A DNA stretch of 64,000 nucleotides, taken from assembly GCA_015061285.1 (NCBI GenBank), contig SUWW01000003.1, forward strand, positions 213,942-277,941, in the 5' to 3' direction. Every line of letters begins with the position of its first letter. The first letter of the stretch is position 1. Below are positions 27,287-35,002 of this stretch, piece after piece. The notes under the pieces are model-generated. The model was given only the letters and a program-made list of their open reading frames with translations. It searched no databases and was not told the DNA's origin. The position numbers were made by a program, and so were the translations under genes. The stretch comes from Bacteroidales bacterium. GTDB taxonomy: Bacteria; Bacteroidota; Bacteroidia; Bacteroidales; Marinilabiliaceae.

Positions 27287-27670
27287 TTATTTCCTAACAG
27301 CCGTTACTTCAACCTCTACGAGAGCGCCTTTTGGTAAGTCTTTTACTGCGAATGTAGAACGAGCTGGAAATGGTGCGCTGAGGTGTTTTCCATACTCTTC
27401 GTTGAATGCTGCAAAGTTCGAAATGTCTGAGAGCATGCACGAAGTACGCACTATGTCGGACATGGTATAACCTGCTTCGGATAGTATGGCTTTGATATTT
27501 TTCATCACTTGTTCTGTTTGCCCCTCTATGGTTTTGGCTTCAATTTGACCATTTGTTGGGTTGATGCCTATCTGCCCCGAAACGAATAGCATGCCACCTA
27601 TCTCAATAGCCTGACTATATGGACCTATGGCAGCAGGTGCCGAAGTTGTGGAAATAACTTGTTTTGCCAT
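27287..27670 (-). CDS. RidA family reactive-intermediate deaminase
   Basis: A 127-residue trimeric YjgF/YER057c/UK114 protein. The family hydrolyses reactive enamines and imines released by PLP enzymes. Seen features are the N-terminal APAAIGPYSQAIEIGGMLFVSGQIG, the near-C-terminal FPARSTFAVKDLPKGALVEVEVTA with the conserved substrate-binding Arg, and an internal Cys in RTSCML. Length is typical. A TACATTTG -7 box is at 27690-27697, about 20 nt before the start, so the leader is short. Confidence 0.95.
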   Translation of the reverse strand: MAKQVISTTSAPAAIGPYSQAIEIGGMLFVSGQIGINPTNGQIEAKTIEGQTEQVMKNIKAILSEAGYTMSDIVRTSCMLSDISNFAAFNEEYGKHLSAPFPARSTFAVKDLPKGALVEVEVTAVRK

Positions 27671-27733
27671 AATTATTCTGTTTTTATTGCAAATGTATAG
27701 GATTGCTGTTAGTTATTATGTGGTATGATGCAC

Positions 27734-28666
27734 TTAGTTTTTCTTAGGCAAAAGCACTTTATATGGCTTGCCTTGTTTGGGGTGCAAATATGTTTGGCGT
27801 AGCCAAGGATTGAGCGTTTTGAGCTGTTTATAAGTAATGCCCTTTGCTTCGCAGAAGTCTACCCAGTCGTCAATGATAGAATCTACGTAGCAAGTGTCGA
27901 CTTCGTATGGCTTGTAGCGGTCGGCATCGGTAAGGTTATACCCATATTGCTGCGGATTTTCAAGGATTAGTTTCAAGGCTATTATGCGATAAACATATCG
28001 AGACGTCTCTTCCGACCAAAGGATGTCGTAATACTTATTTTGACGTTGGTTTTGTATGTTTTTTAGTACGCGTGTCATGCCACTATTGTAGCTTGCTGCC
28101 ACAAGTTGCCACGAGCCAAGTTTCTCGTAGGCATGCAAAAGAAATTTGCAAGCTGCATGAGTGCTGCGCTCAATGTTATATCGTTCGTCCACCTCATCGT
28201 TAATCTCTAACCCCATCTCTTTGCCCGTCGATTCTATAAACTGCCATAAGCCCACAGCTCCGGCAGGCGACTTAATTGTTGGCGACAAACTGCTTTCGGC
28301 TACGCATAAGTATTTTATGTCGTTTGGAACATTGTATTGTTTCAGTATTGGTTCTATTATGGAAAAATATCTGCCAATGCGTTTATACATAAGCATAGTA
28401 TTATTATGCCAGAAAGTGTTGGTCATAATCTCGCGATCTATACTTTCGCGCACATCGTCGCGATCCATAGGAAGTTCCTCGCCGCAAAAGTAGAGTTCGC
28501 TTGGTAGTTGGGGTAAGTATGACTGATGAGGTGTGGTGTTGCCATTTTCATAAGTATAATTACAATTCGAGGCAACAGTGCCATTGTCGAGAGTAGCACT
28601 ATTTAGTAAGAGTGTGGCAGCGATTACTGCCAATACAGACAGAGGAATAAGGACTAACTTTTTCAT
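27734..28666 (-). CDS. Membrane-anchored lytic transglycosylase (MltD/SLT type)
   Basis: A 310-residue protein with an N-terminal signal or anchor helix. The SLT domain spans about 100-240: the catalytic Glu is in CVAESSLSP, followed by the family motifs SPAGAVGLWQFIESTGKEMG and AASYNSGMTRV. It cleaves the peptidoglycan glycan backbone in the periplasm. The C-terminus (DFCEAKGITYKQLKTLNPWLR and KPYKVLLPKK) looks like a single LysM-like remnant. It is a lone gene on the minus strand, divergent from pckA. Confidence 0.9.
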   Translation of the reverse strand: MKKLVLIPLSVLAVIAATLLLNSATLDNGTVASNCNYTYENGNTTPHQSYLPQLPSELYFCGEELPMDRDDVRESIDREIMTNTFWHNNTMLMYKRIGRYFSIIEPILKQYNVPNDIKYLCVAESSLSPTIKSPAGAVGLWQFIESTGKEMGLEINDEVDERYNIERSTHAACKFLLHAYEKLGSWQLVAASYNSGMTRVLKNIQNQRQNKYYDILWSEETSRYVYRIIALKLILENPQQYGYNLTDADRYKPYEVDTCYVDSIIDDWVDFCEAKGITYKQLKTLNPWLRQTYLHPKQGKPYKVLLPKKN

Positions 28667-28712
28667 GCTGCGAAATTAACATATCATTGCAGAAAAATAT
28701 CTTTATTGGTTG

Positions 28713-28743
28713 GTTGAAAATAGGTCAAACAATGATACATTTG
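28713..28743 (+). promoter_or_regulatory. Promoter of pckA
   Basis: GTTG (28713-28716) and TACATTTG (28736-28743) with a 19-nt spacer fit the Bacteroidota -33/-7 pattern. The predicted leader is about 40 nt. Confidence 0.6.
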
Positions 28744-28791
28744 CGCGAATGATTAAGTACTAAACATTACAATTAAATATAAACACAAAAC

Positions 28792-30405
28792 ATGGCAAAT
28801 TTAGATTTGACTAAGTATGGCATTACCGGCTCTACGGTGATTGCTCACAACCCTTCTTATGAGGAGCTCTACAATGCAGAGGTTAATCCTGCTCTCGAAG
28901 GTTACGAAAAAGGTCAGAAGACCGAGCTTGATGCTGTAAACGTTATGACTGGTATCTTCACTGGTCGTTCGCCTAAAGACAAATACATCGTTGATGACAA
29001 AAACTCTCACAACAACGTATGGTGGACTTCTGACGCATATAAGAACGATAACCACCCAATGAGCGAAGAGGTTTGGGCTAAGGTTAAAGACATCGCTAAA
29101 AAGGAACTTTCTAATAAGAAACTCTATGTAGTTGATGCATATTGCGGTGCTAACGAAGCTACTCGTTTGGCTGTTCGCTTCATCGTTGAAGTTGCATGGC
29201 AAGCTCACTTCGTAAGCAACATGTTTATTCAACCTACCAAAGAAGAACTCGCTAACTTCGAGCCTAACTTCGTTATCTACAACGCTTCTAAAGCTAAAGT
29301 TGAAAACTATAAAGAACTCGGTCTTAACTCTGAGACTTGTGTAGCATTCAATACTACTTCACGCGAGCAAGTTATTATCAACACTTGGTACGGCGGCGAA
29401 ATGAAGAAAGGTATGTTCTCTATGCAGAACTACTATTTGCCTCTCCAGGGCATTGCTTCTATGCACTGCTCGGCTAACACCGATATGGAAGGCAAGAATA
29501 CCGCTATCTTCTTCGGTCTCTCTGGTACTGGTAAGACCACCCTTTCTACCGATCCAAAACGTCTCCTCATCGGTGACGACGAGCACGGCTGGGACGACGA
29601 AGGCGTATTCAACCTCGAAGGTGGTTGCTATGCTAAGGTTATCAACCTCTCTAAAGAAAACGAGCCTGATATCTATGGCGCTATCAAACGCAACGCTCTC
29701 CTCGAGAACGTTACCGTTGACAAGAGCGGCAAAATCGATTTCGCTGATAAGAGCGTAACTGAGAATACTCGTGTTTCTTATCCTATCGACCACATCAAGA
29801 ACATCGTAAAGAAAGTACACGGCAAGAGCGCAGGTCCTGCTGCTCAGAATGTAATCTTCCTCTCGGCTGATGCATTCGGTGTATTGCCTCCAGTATCTAT
29901 CTTGACTCCTGAGCAAACTCAATACTACTTCCTCTCAGGCTTTACCGCTAAACTTGCTGGTACTGAGCGTGGTATCACCGAGCCTACTCCTACCTTCTCT
30001 GCTTGCTTCGGTCAGGCATTCCTCGAACTCCACCCAACGAAATACGCTGAGGAGCTCGTTAAGAAGATGAAGAAATCTGGTGCTAAGGCTTACCTCGTTA
30101 ACACCGGTTGGAATGGTACTGGCAAACGTATCTCTATCCCTGATACACGTGGTATTATCGACGCTATCCTTGATGGCTCTATCCTCAAGGCTGAAACAAA
30201 GAAGATTCCTTTCTTCGACTTCGAAGTACCTACTGCATTGCCAAAGGTAAATCCTGCAATTCTCGATCCTCGCGATACTTATGCTAATGCTTCTGAATGG
30301 GAAACCAAAGCAAAAGACCTCGCAGGTCGCTTCATCAAGAACTTCGAGAAATACACCACCAACGAAGCTGGTAAAGCCCTCGTTGCTGCTGGTCCAAAAC
30401 TCTAA
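28792..30405 (+). CDS. pckA: Phosphoenolpyruvate carboxykinase (ATP)
   Basis: A 537-residue cytosolic enzyme interconverting oxaloacetate plus ATP with PEP, CO2 and ADP. In Bacteroidales it often runs in the carboxylating direction on the route to succinate. The kinase P loop [11 protein letters not shown], the metal-binding [22 protein letters not shown], and an R-Y-P type segment ([11 protein letters not shown]) are all present. Codon use is strongly biased toward C-ending codons, unlike its neighbours, consistent with high expression. It has its own promoter and terminator, so it is monocistronic. Confidence 0.98.
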   Translation: MANLDLTKYGITGSTVIAHNPSYEELYNAEVNPALEGYEKGQKTELDAVNVMTGIFTGRSPKDKYIVDDKNSHNNVWWTSDAYKNDNHPMSEEVWAKVKDIAKKELSNKKLYVVDAYCGANEATRLAVRFIVEVAWQAHFVSNMFIQPTKEELANFEPNFVIYNASKAKVENYKELGLNSETCVAFNTTSREQVIINTWYGGEMKKGMFSMQNYYLPLQGIASMHCSANTDMEGKNTAIFFGLSGTGKTTLSTDPKRLLIGDDEHGWDDEGVFNLEGGCYAKVINLSKENEPDIYGAIKRNALLENVTVDKSGKIDFADKSVTENTRVSYPIDHIKNIVKKVHGKSAGPAAQNVIFLSADAFGVLPPVSILTPEQTQYYFLSGFTAKLAGTERGITEPTPTFSACFGQAFLELHPTKYAEELVKKMKKSGAKAYLVNTGWNGTGKRISIPDTRGIIDAILDGSILKAETKKIPFFDFEVPTALPKVNPAILDPRDTYANASEWETKAKDLAGRFIKNFEKYTTNEAGKALVAAGPKL

Positions 30406-30434
30406 TCTGTATATATTTATATACATAAATACTC

Positions 30435-30469
30435 AGCTCGCTGTCGTTCAGATGGCGGGCTGTTTTTTT
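30435..30469 (+). terminator. Terminator of pckA
   Basis: Arms agctcgc and gcgggct (seven pairs, one G-T) followed by seven T, 30 nt past the pckA stop. Confidence 0.85.
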
Positions 30470-30597
30470 ATAATTATGAGTTTAGAGAGATTGGCATAAT
30501 ACGGAGAGACGGATTATAAGGATAAAAATCTGCGTAAATCCGCAGAATCCATGTACAAAAACTCGTAATTTGTAACTCGTAATTCATAATTAGAAAA

Positions 30598-31107
30598 ATG
30601 ACACTTACAGAAGTAATAAATGCGCGCTCGTCGGTGCGCAAATACAAGGCTGAAAAGCCTTCGCGCGAACTAATAAACGAAGTATTGAACTTGGCACGCC
30701 TTGCGCCGTCGGCAGTAAATAAGCAACCTTGGCATTTCTATGTAGTTGAGACGGTCGAAAAACTCGAGGCAGTACGCGCCGCATACGCTCGCGATTGGTT
30801 TCGCACAGCACCCTTGGTAATTGTGGTTACGGCCAATCACGCCCAAAGTTGGCATCGCGCCGACGGAAAAGACCACGCCGACATCGATGCGGCCATCGTA
30901 ACGGACCACATCACGCTTGCCGCTGTGGAGAAAGGCTTGTCGACATGTTGGGTATGTAATTTTGATGTAGATATAATTACCAAAGCACTTAATTTGACGA
31001 CGGGTGAGGAACCTGTAGTGCTAATTCCGATAGGTTATGCCGACGGAAATGGCGACGTTCGCCCTAAACAACGCAAATCGTTAGAAGATTTGACTACATA
31101 TATATAG
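30598..31107 (+). CDS. Nitroreductase family protein
   Basis: A 169-residue FMN-dependent flavoprotein. It has the conserved opening INARSSVRKYKAEKPS, the substrate/flavin segment ARLAPSAVNKQPWHFYVV and the late LIPIGYADGNGDVRPK. Members reduce nitro compounds, quinones or flavins with NAD(P)H; the physiological substrate is unknown. It is short compared with classical NfsB-type enzymes but fits the compact subfamily. The 192-nt gap before it holds the pckA terminator and short repeats (actcgtaattcataatt, tctgcgtaaatccgcaga). Confidence 0.9.
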   Translation: MTLTEVINARSSVRKYKAEKPSRELINEVLNLARLAPSAVNKQPWHFYVVETVEKLEAVRAAYARDWFRTAPLVIVVTANHAQSWHRADGKDHADIDAAIVTDHITLAAVEKGLSTCWVCNFDVDIITKALNLTTGEEPVVLIPIGYADGNGDVRPKQRKSLEDLTTYI

Positions 31108-31257
31108 GCGTAGTTATCGAACGAAAAGGCGTGATGTTAAGAGGCTTGGATGATTCTTTTTGACAAATCAAAATGTGTAATTCATCTCATTCGGCAATTC
31201 TTTCAGCCGTGTATATAAAATAAAGCCTAAATTTGCCGCTAACAAATCACTATAGCA

Positions 31258-32553
31258 TTGGATATTTTTGATAAAATAGACCTGACACATGGTGGCCCGT
31301 TGGGAAGGTATAAGGGAATGGCGCATGGCTATTTCTCGTTCCCCAAGCTCGAAGGTGTCATTGGTCCGCACATGAAATTTAGAGGCAAAGACGTGCTTAA
31401 TTGGAGCACGACAGACTATCTTGGCTTGGCTTCTAACGCAGAGGTTCTGTCGGTCGATAGTGCCGCAGCTTCGTCGTGGGGATTTTCTGTGCCTATGGGA
31501 GCTAGAGTGCTCTCTGGCAATACAGCAACCCATGAAGCTTTTGAGGAAAAACTCGCGTCTTTTCTGAAAAAAGAAGATGCTTTTGTAGTCAATTCAGATT
31601 ATCAAGCAATAGTATCGGCTATCGACGCCCTTTGCTCTCGCCCAGACATTATTGTTTATGACGCTGGAGTTCATGCAGGCATTGTAGATGGAGTGTATCT
31701 ACACAAAGTGAAAGGTGGACGCTCAATGGTGTTTGCCCATAACGATATAGAAAACTGCGAACTAAAACTTCAGTTGGCTTCCGAAAGCCTCAAAGCTAAA
31801 GGCAACAAGGGTGGTATTCTTCTTATTACCGAAGGCCTCTTTGCAATGTCGGGTGAGATAGGTATTCTCGATCGAATCTCGGCATTGAAAGAGAAATACG
31901 ACTTTCGCTTGATGGTCGACGATGCGCAAGGGTTTGGTGTGCTTGGAGAGTCGGGTAGAGGTACGGCCGAGTTTATGGGCGTGCTCGATAAGGTGGATAT
32001 ACTTCTTGGCTCGTTTACTAATGCAGCGGCAGGAAAAGGTGGATTTGTAGCTTCAACCGAAAAAGTAGTGAATTTCTTGCGCTATAATATGCGTTCGCAG
32101 ATATACGACAATGCTCTCTCGTCTGCTATTGTTGAGGGAAATATGTTCCGATTGAATATGATAGCGCAACATCAAGACTGGCGAGAAAAAGTAGCCTCTG
32201 TAGCAGCCGAACTGCAGCATGGATTGCGTAATCTTGGCTTCAAAATTCTTAGCGATGAGCACTCTCCTATAACCACAATAACCATAGATAGTACAACTAA
32301 GGGCGGCGAAGAGTCGGCTATAAACGAACTTATGAACGTAGTGGTCGATTTGCGCGAATGTTACGGAATATTCTGCAACGTAGTCACTGCGCCATACATG
32401 CCTCAAGGCACGTTGTTGCTTCGCCTAATATCGTCTGCAGCGCATACTTCTGATGATGTCAAATGCACTGTAGAGGCTTTTGCTCAAGTAGGTAAAAAAC
32501 TTGCAGCTGGCGACTATGCTCGTCAAACGGTTGTTGGATTGTGTATGCGATAA
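31258..32553 (+). CDS. PLP-fold (AOS/serine palmitoyltransferase-like) protein lacking the Schiff-base lysine
   Basis: A 431-residue fold-type I protein of the alpha-oxoamine synthase family, similar to Bacteroidota proteins annotated as aminotransferase class I/II (KGMAHGYFSFPKLEG, NWSTTDYLGLASN, MGARVLSGNT). It departs from the family at catalytic positions. The lysine that binds PLP, expected in a ST(F)xK loop, is Asn255 (sequence GSFTNAAAGKGG; the nearest Lys is 260). The His of the DDAHGFG motif is Gln224. The PLP-stacking His in DAGVHAG is kept. The TTG at 31258 is the start, as a stop at 31240 closes the frame and no earlier ATG exists; a TAAATTTG -7 box is at 31228-31235. The next gene, a lipid A deacylase homologue, starts 2 nt after the stop. 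Confidence 0.85.
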   Translation: MDIFDKIDLTHGGPLGRYKGMAHGYFSFPKLEGVIGPHMKFRGKDVLNWSTTDYLGLASNAEVLSVDSAAASSWGFSVPMGARVLSGNTATHEAFEEKLASFLKKEDAFVVNSDYQAIVSAIDALCSRPDIIVYDAGVHAGIVDGVYLHKVKGGRSMVFAHNDIENCELKLQLASESLKAKGNKGGILLITEGLFAMSGEIGILDRISALKEKYDFRLMVDDAQGFGVLGESGRGTAEFMGVLDKVDILLGSFTNAAAGKGGFVASTEKVVNFLRYNMRSQIYDNALSSAIVEGNMFRLNMIAQHQDWREKVASVAAELQHGLRNLGFKILSDEHSPITTITIDSTTKGGEESAINELMNVVVDLRECYGIFCNVVTAPYMPQGTLLLRLISSAAHTSDDVKCTVEAFAQVGKKLAAGDYARQTVVGLCMR

Positions 32554-32555
32554 GT

Positions 32556-33767
32556 ATGATTATGTTAATCTTGCGCTCGAGAGCCTTTATACTTACTTCG
32601 TTTCTATTGTTAATGCCGTGTGTTGTCGCTCGTTCGGCTACGCCCGATACTATTAGCAAAAGTATTCCTTTGGTTTGGGCAACGTTTGATGTGGGTAAAA
32701 TAGTGCAAACTAACGACCACTTGAAAGGCTTGAACAAATCTGGCGCCCCCTTTGAAAGATATAAAGCCTATTCGTTAGGTGTGGCGTGGAGAACTTCAGG
32801 AAACAAAGATTGGCATCACGTGAATAACTTTCCATCGTTTGGCTTTGGTATTTATACTGCAAAACTTGATGGTGATGATGAACTTGGCCAGCCAATTTCG
32901 CTATTTGGCACTCTCAAAGGCGTGATTGCGCGATTTGGTGGCAACACTATTGGTTATAATGTTGATTATGGTGTCGCTTTTCACTGGACGCCATATGACT
33001 ATAACTCAAATAGTTATAATATAACCATAGGCTCAAAGGCTTCTGCACATCTTGGCCTTGGTGTGAATTATAGTTATACCATAGCCAATAGAGTAGAATT
33101 GGGCGTTGATGCGGGATTTACGCATTTTTCTAATGGAGCCATACGTAAACCTAACAAAGGGTTGAATCTTATGCATGTTTCGGCCCACGTGGCTTATCTG
33201 CTCAATCAGCAGCGCCCGATAATGCGTAAGTTTTTTGAAAAACAGAAGAGTAATAATATCGATTTTACCGTCGGATTCGGACTGAAGAGTTCAGAAGTTG
33301 ATAGCGCTGAAACAGGCTTCAATAGAACATATTACGACAATATCAGATTCCATGTAGCTACACTGCAAGCAGCTTTTTTGCATCAGTATTGTCAACGAGG
33401 TAAATATGGTGCTGGTCTAAGTCTTGTCTACGACGACTTCTACGACAGTACAATTCTTCCTGTCTGCGAAGGAGATGGTGCACGCGTAGTTCACGGCAGT
33501 TTTTCGAAGCGATTTTCGTTTGGCGTGTTTGCCGAGCATATTTTCATGGTGGGACCGTTGAGTTTCCCTACACAATTGGGCTATTATATATACCAACCTA
33601 ATGTGTCCAAAAGCCAAAAAAAGTACAGCTTGTTTCAGCGTGCAGGTGTGCGCTATACACTTCCATTTGATGCATATTTCGGTGTAAATATTTATGCGCA
33701 CCGTCTGTCGAAAGCCGATTTCATAGAGTGGAACTTGGGCTACAATCTCAAGTTGAAGAAACATTGA
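32556..33767 (+). CDS. PagL-like acyloxyacyl hydrolase / outer-membrane deacylase
   Basis: A protein of about 403 residues with a signal peptide (ending near VARSAT) and many amphipathic strands, so a predicted outer-membrane barrel. The motif THFSNGAIRKPNKGLN (His190-x-Ser192) matches the active-site strand of PagL-type lipid A deacylases. The acidic residue expected about 12 positions later is Asn204 here, so activity may differ from classical PagL. The ATG at 32556 was taken because it follows the upstream stop by 2 nt and starts a proper signal sequence. The tight link with the PLP-fold gene suggests one operon concerned with lipids. Confidence 0.8.
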   Translation: MIMLILRSRAFILTSFLLLMPCVVARSATPDTISKSIPLVWATFDVGKIVQTNDHLKGLNKSGAPFERYKAYSLGVAWRTSGNKDWHHVNNFPSFGFGIYTAKLDGDDELGQPISLFGTLKGVIARFGGNTIGYNVDYGVAFHWTPYDYNSNSYNITIGSKASAHLGLGVNYSYTIANRVELGVDAGFTHFSNGAIRKPNKGLNLMHVSAHVAYLLNQQRPIMRKFFEKQKSNNIDFTVGFGLKSSEVDSAETGFNRTYYDNIRFHVATLQAAFLHQYCQRGKYGAGLSLVYDDFYDSTILPVCEGDGARVVHGSFSKRFSFGVFAEHIFMVGPLSFPTQLGYYIYQPNVSKSQKKYSLFQRAGVRYTLPFDAYFGVNIYAHRLSKADFIEWNLGYNLKLKKH

Positions 33768-33782
33768 TAAATACGCGCAAAA

Positions 33783-33825
33783 AAGACTCCTCAACTCTTA
33801 TTGATTGTGAGAGTTGAGGAGTCTT
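33783..33825. terminator. Strong hairpin terminator between convergent genes
   Basis: Perfect 16-bp arms (aagactcctcaactct and its complement). A run of A on the left side gives a T tail for minus-strand transcripts from the DoxX unit. The plus-strand operon ends 16 nt before it. Confidence 0.85.
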
Positions 33826-33840
33826 GTCAATCTTTACGCT

Positions 33841-34023
33841 CTAATACTTATTGAATTTGTATTTCTCGCGGAAGGCAGCTTTTTTGTCTTCCGGAAGGTT
33901 GGTGAAGAATGCCTTCCATCCTGGACAGAAATTGATGTGCCATCGCCAAAATCGACCAAGAAGCGAATTAGGGTTCTTGTCGTAGTGAGCTCTTAATTTG
34001 CAATTTTCACAAGGTTGTGCCAT
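33841..34023 (-). CDS. Small CxxC protein linked to DoxX
   Basis: A 60-residue cytosolic protein (MAQPCENCKLRAHYDKNP). It has an N-terminal Cys-x2-Cys, a third Cys in the INFCPGWKAFF segment, and a charged C-terminus. I recognise it as a conserved small Bacteroidales protein of unknown function found next to DoxX genes. The cysteine pattern suggests metal or redox binding, but this is inference. It follows the DoxX gene by 25 nt and is followed by a strong terminator, so it closes that operon. Confidence 0.75.
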   Translation of the reverse strand: MAQPCENCKLRAHYDKNPNSLLGRFWRWHINFCPGWKAFFTNLPEDKKAAFREKYKFNKY

Positions 34024-34048
34024 AATTATATATTGTTATTTGGATTAG

Positions 34049-34480
34049 TTATTTGTCTTTCTTGCAGCATTTTAGCCATGCTTTGCATTGTTCCCAACCG
34101 CCAGTCGACCATAAGGCAAAGAAAATCAGCAATGGCTGAAAGAAGAGTCGAATGAATCGAGCTTGTTCGGTGTCGAGGCCAAACGCATCTATGTCGTTGA
34201 CGTATTGGTTGATGTTGCCTGGAAATATAAGTACGTAGAAGAGTGCGAGCAGTGCACCTACGATTGCCTTCTTTTTCCACAAGAAGAGCATCCCCAAGCC
34301 GAGCACTATCTCAACTACGCCCGAAGCAAGCACTACAAAATCGGTAAAACCAGGCGAGAACTGAAGCCAAGTGGGCACTTGTGCTACAAATTCTTGACGC
34401 GCTATGGTAAGATGGCTTACGCCTGCGTAGGTCATGAAAATACCTAATAAAATGCGGATGAATGTCTTTACGTAGTTCAT
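34049..34480 (-). CDS. DoxX family membrane protein
   Basis: A 143-residue protein with about four transmembrane helices and the DoxX family look (FIRILLGIFMTYAGVSHL, ASGVVEIVLGLGMLFLW, IFPGNINQYVN). The C-terminal tail is rich in Cys and Lys (CKAWLKCCKKDK). DoxX-like proteins are tied to thiol and redox stress in several bacteria; the exact role is unknown. It is transcribed from a promoter embedded in a palindrome (34530-34569), so expression is probably controlled by a dimeric repressor or activator. Confidence 0.85.
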   Translation of the reverse strand: MNYVKTFIRILLGIFMTYAGVSHLTIARQEFVAQVPTWLQFSPGFTDFVVLASGVVEIVLGLGMLFLWKKKAIVGALLALFYVLIFPGNINQYVNDIDAFGLDTEQARFIRLFFQPLLIFFALWSTGGWEQCKAWLKCCKKDK

Positions 34481-34512
34481 ATTTTTTTATGCTATCATGT
34501 TTGATGTTGTAT

Positions 34513-34569
34513 ATATATCGTTCACGACACAAAAGTAAATATTCTGTATTATATCGCAAACGATATAAT
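34513..34569 (-). promoter_or_regulatory. Promoter and palindromic operator of the DoxX unit
   Basis: The perfect palindrome ATTATATCG-caaa-CGATATAAT (34548-34569) has the -33 TTTG (minus strand, 34560-34557) as its spacer. The -7 box TACTTTTG (34537-34530) follows after 19 nt. A third half-site (AACGATATA on the minus strand, 34522-34514) lies near the predicted transcription start. The arrangement indicates a DNA-binding dimer acting at the promoter. Confidence 0.7.
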
Positions 34570-34619
34570 GTAAGATTATGGATAATTAACAGACTGGATA
34601 TTAGAAATGCTCTACCATT

Positions 34620-34890
34620 TCATTTAGAACCCTACATAAACGTATAAGTGATTGTTATTCTGAGCGTAGCGAAAAATCTTATTGCTGCACTGCGCAAAGA
34701 AGATATTGTGCTCTGCTCAGGATGTTGTTGGGAACGTGCGATTCGTAGTAAATAAATCAACTGAAGGTTGTTTTATGTATCTACGTATATACATAACAAC
34801 ATAAGAGAAATGTAAATTTCTGAAAAAAAGCGTCGTTCGGAGGGAAAAGACAAACGTTTGTAGAAAGATGCATTTTTAGATAGATAAAAA
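34620..34890. other. Intergenic stretch with a degenerate mobile-type repeat
   Basis: No gene. Around 34655-34725 the words ttctgagcgtagcgaaaaat and gcgcaaagaagat...ctctgctcagg resemble decayed arms of a common intergenic palindrome in Bacteroidota (attctgagcg / cgctcagaat type). At about 34770-34800 the sequence atgtatctacgtatatacat is a short dyad. Confidence 0.4.
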
Positions 34891-34923
34891 TTTGGTGCTC
34901 AAACTGAAAATTGCATACATTTG
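34891..34923 (+). promoter_or_regulatory. Promoter of rhaB-rhaA-rhaT
   Basis: TTTG (34891-34894) and TACATTTG (34916-34923) with a 21-nt spacer. The predicted leader is about 73 nt. No regulator gene for rhamnose is visible nearby. Confidence 0.65.
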
Positions 34924-35002
34924 GTGCATGGCAAACGTTGGCACAAAACAACACGGAGCCACCAATAAATAACAAAAACTATAAACTAACTATAATCATT
35001 CA

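Noticed and set aside
29359..30426. Open frames of 187 and 163 codons opposite pckA
   Set aside because: They are mirror frames caused by the strong codon bias of pckA and have no recognisable protein features.
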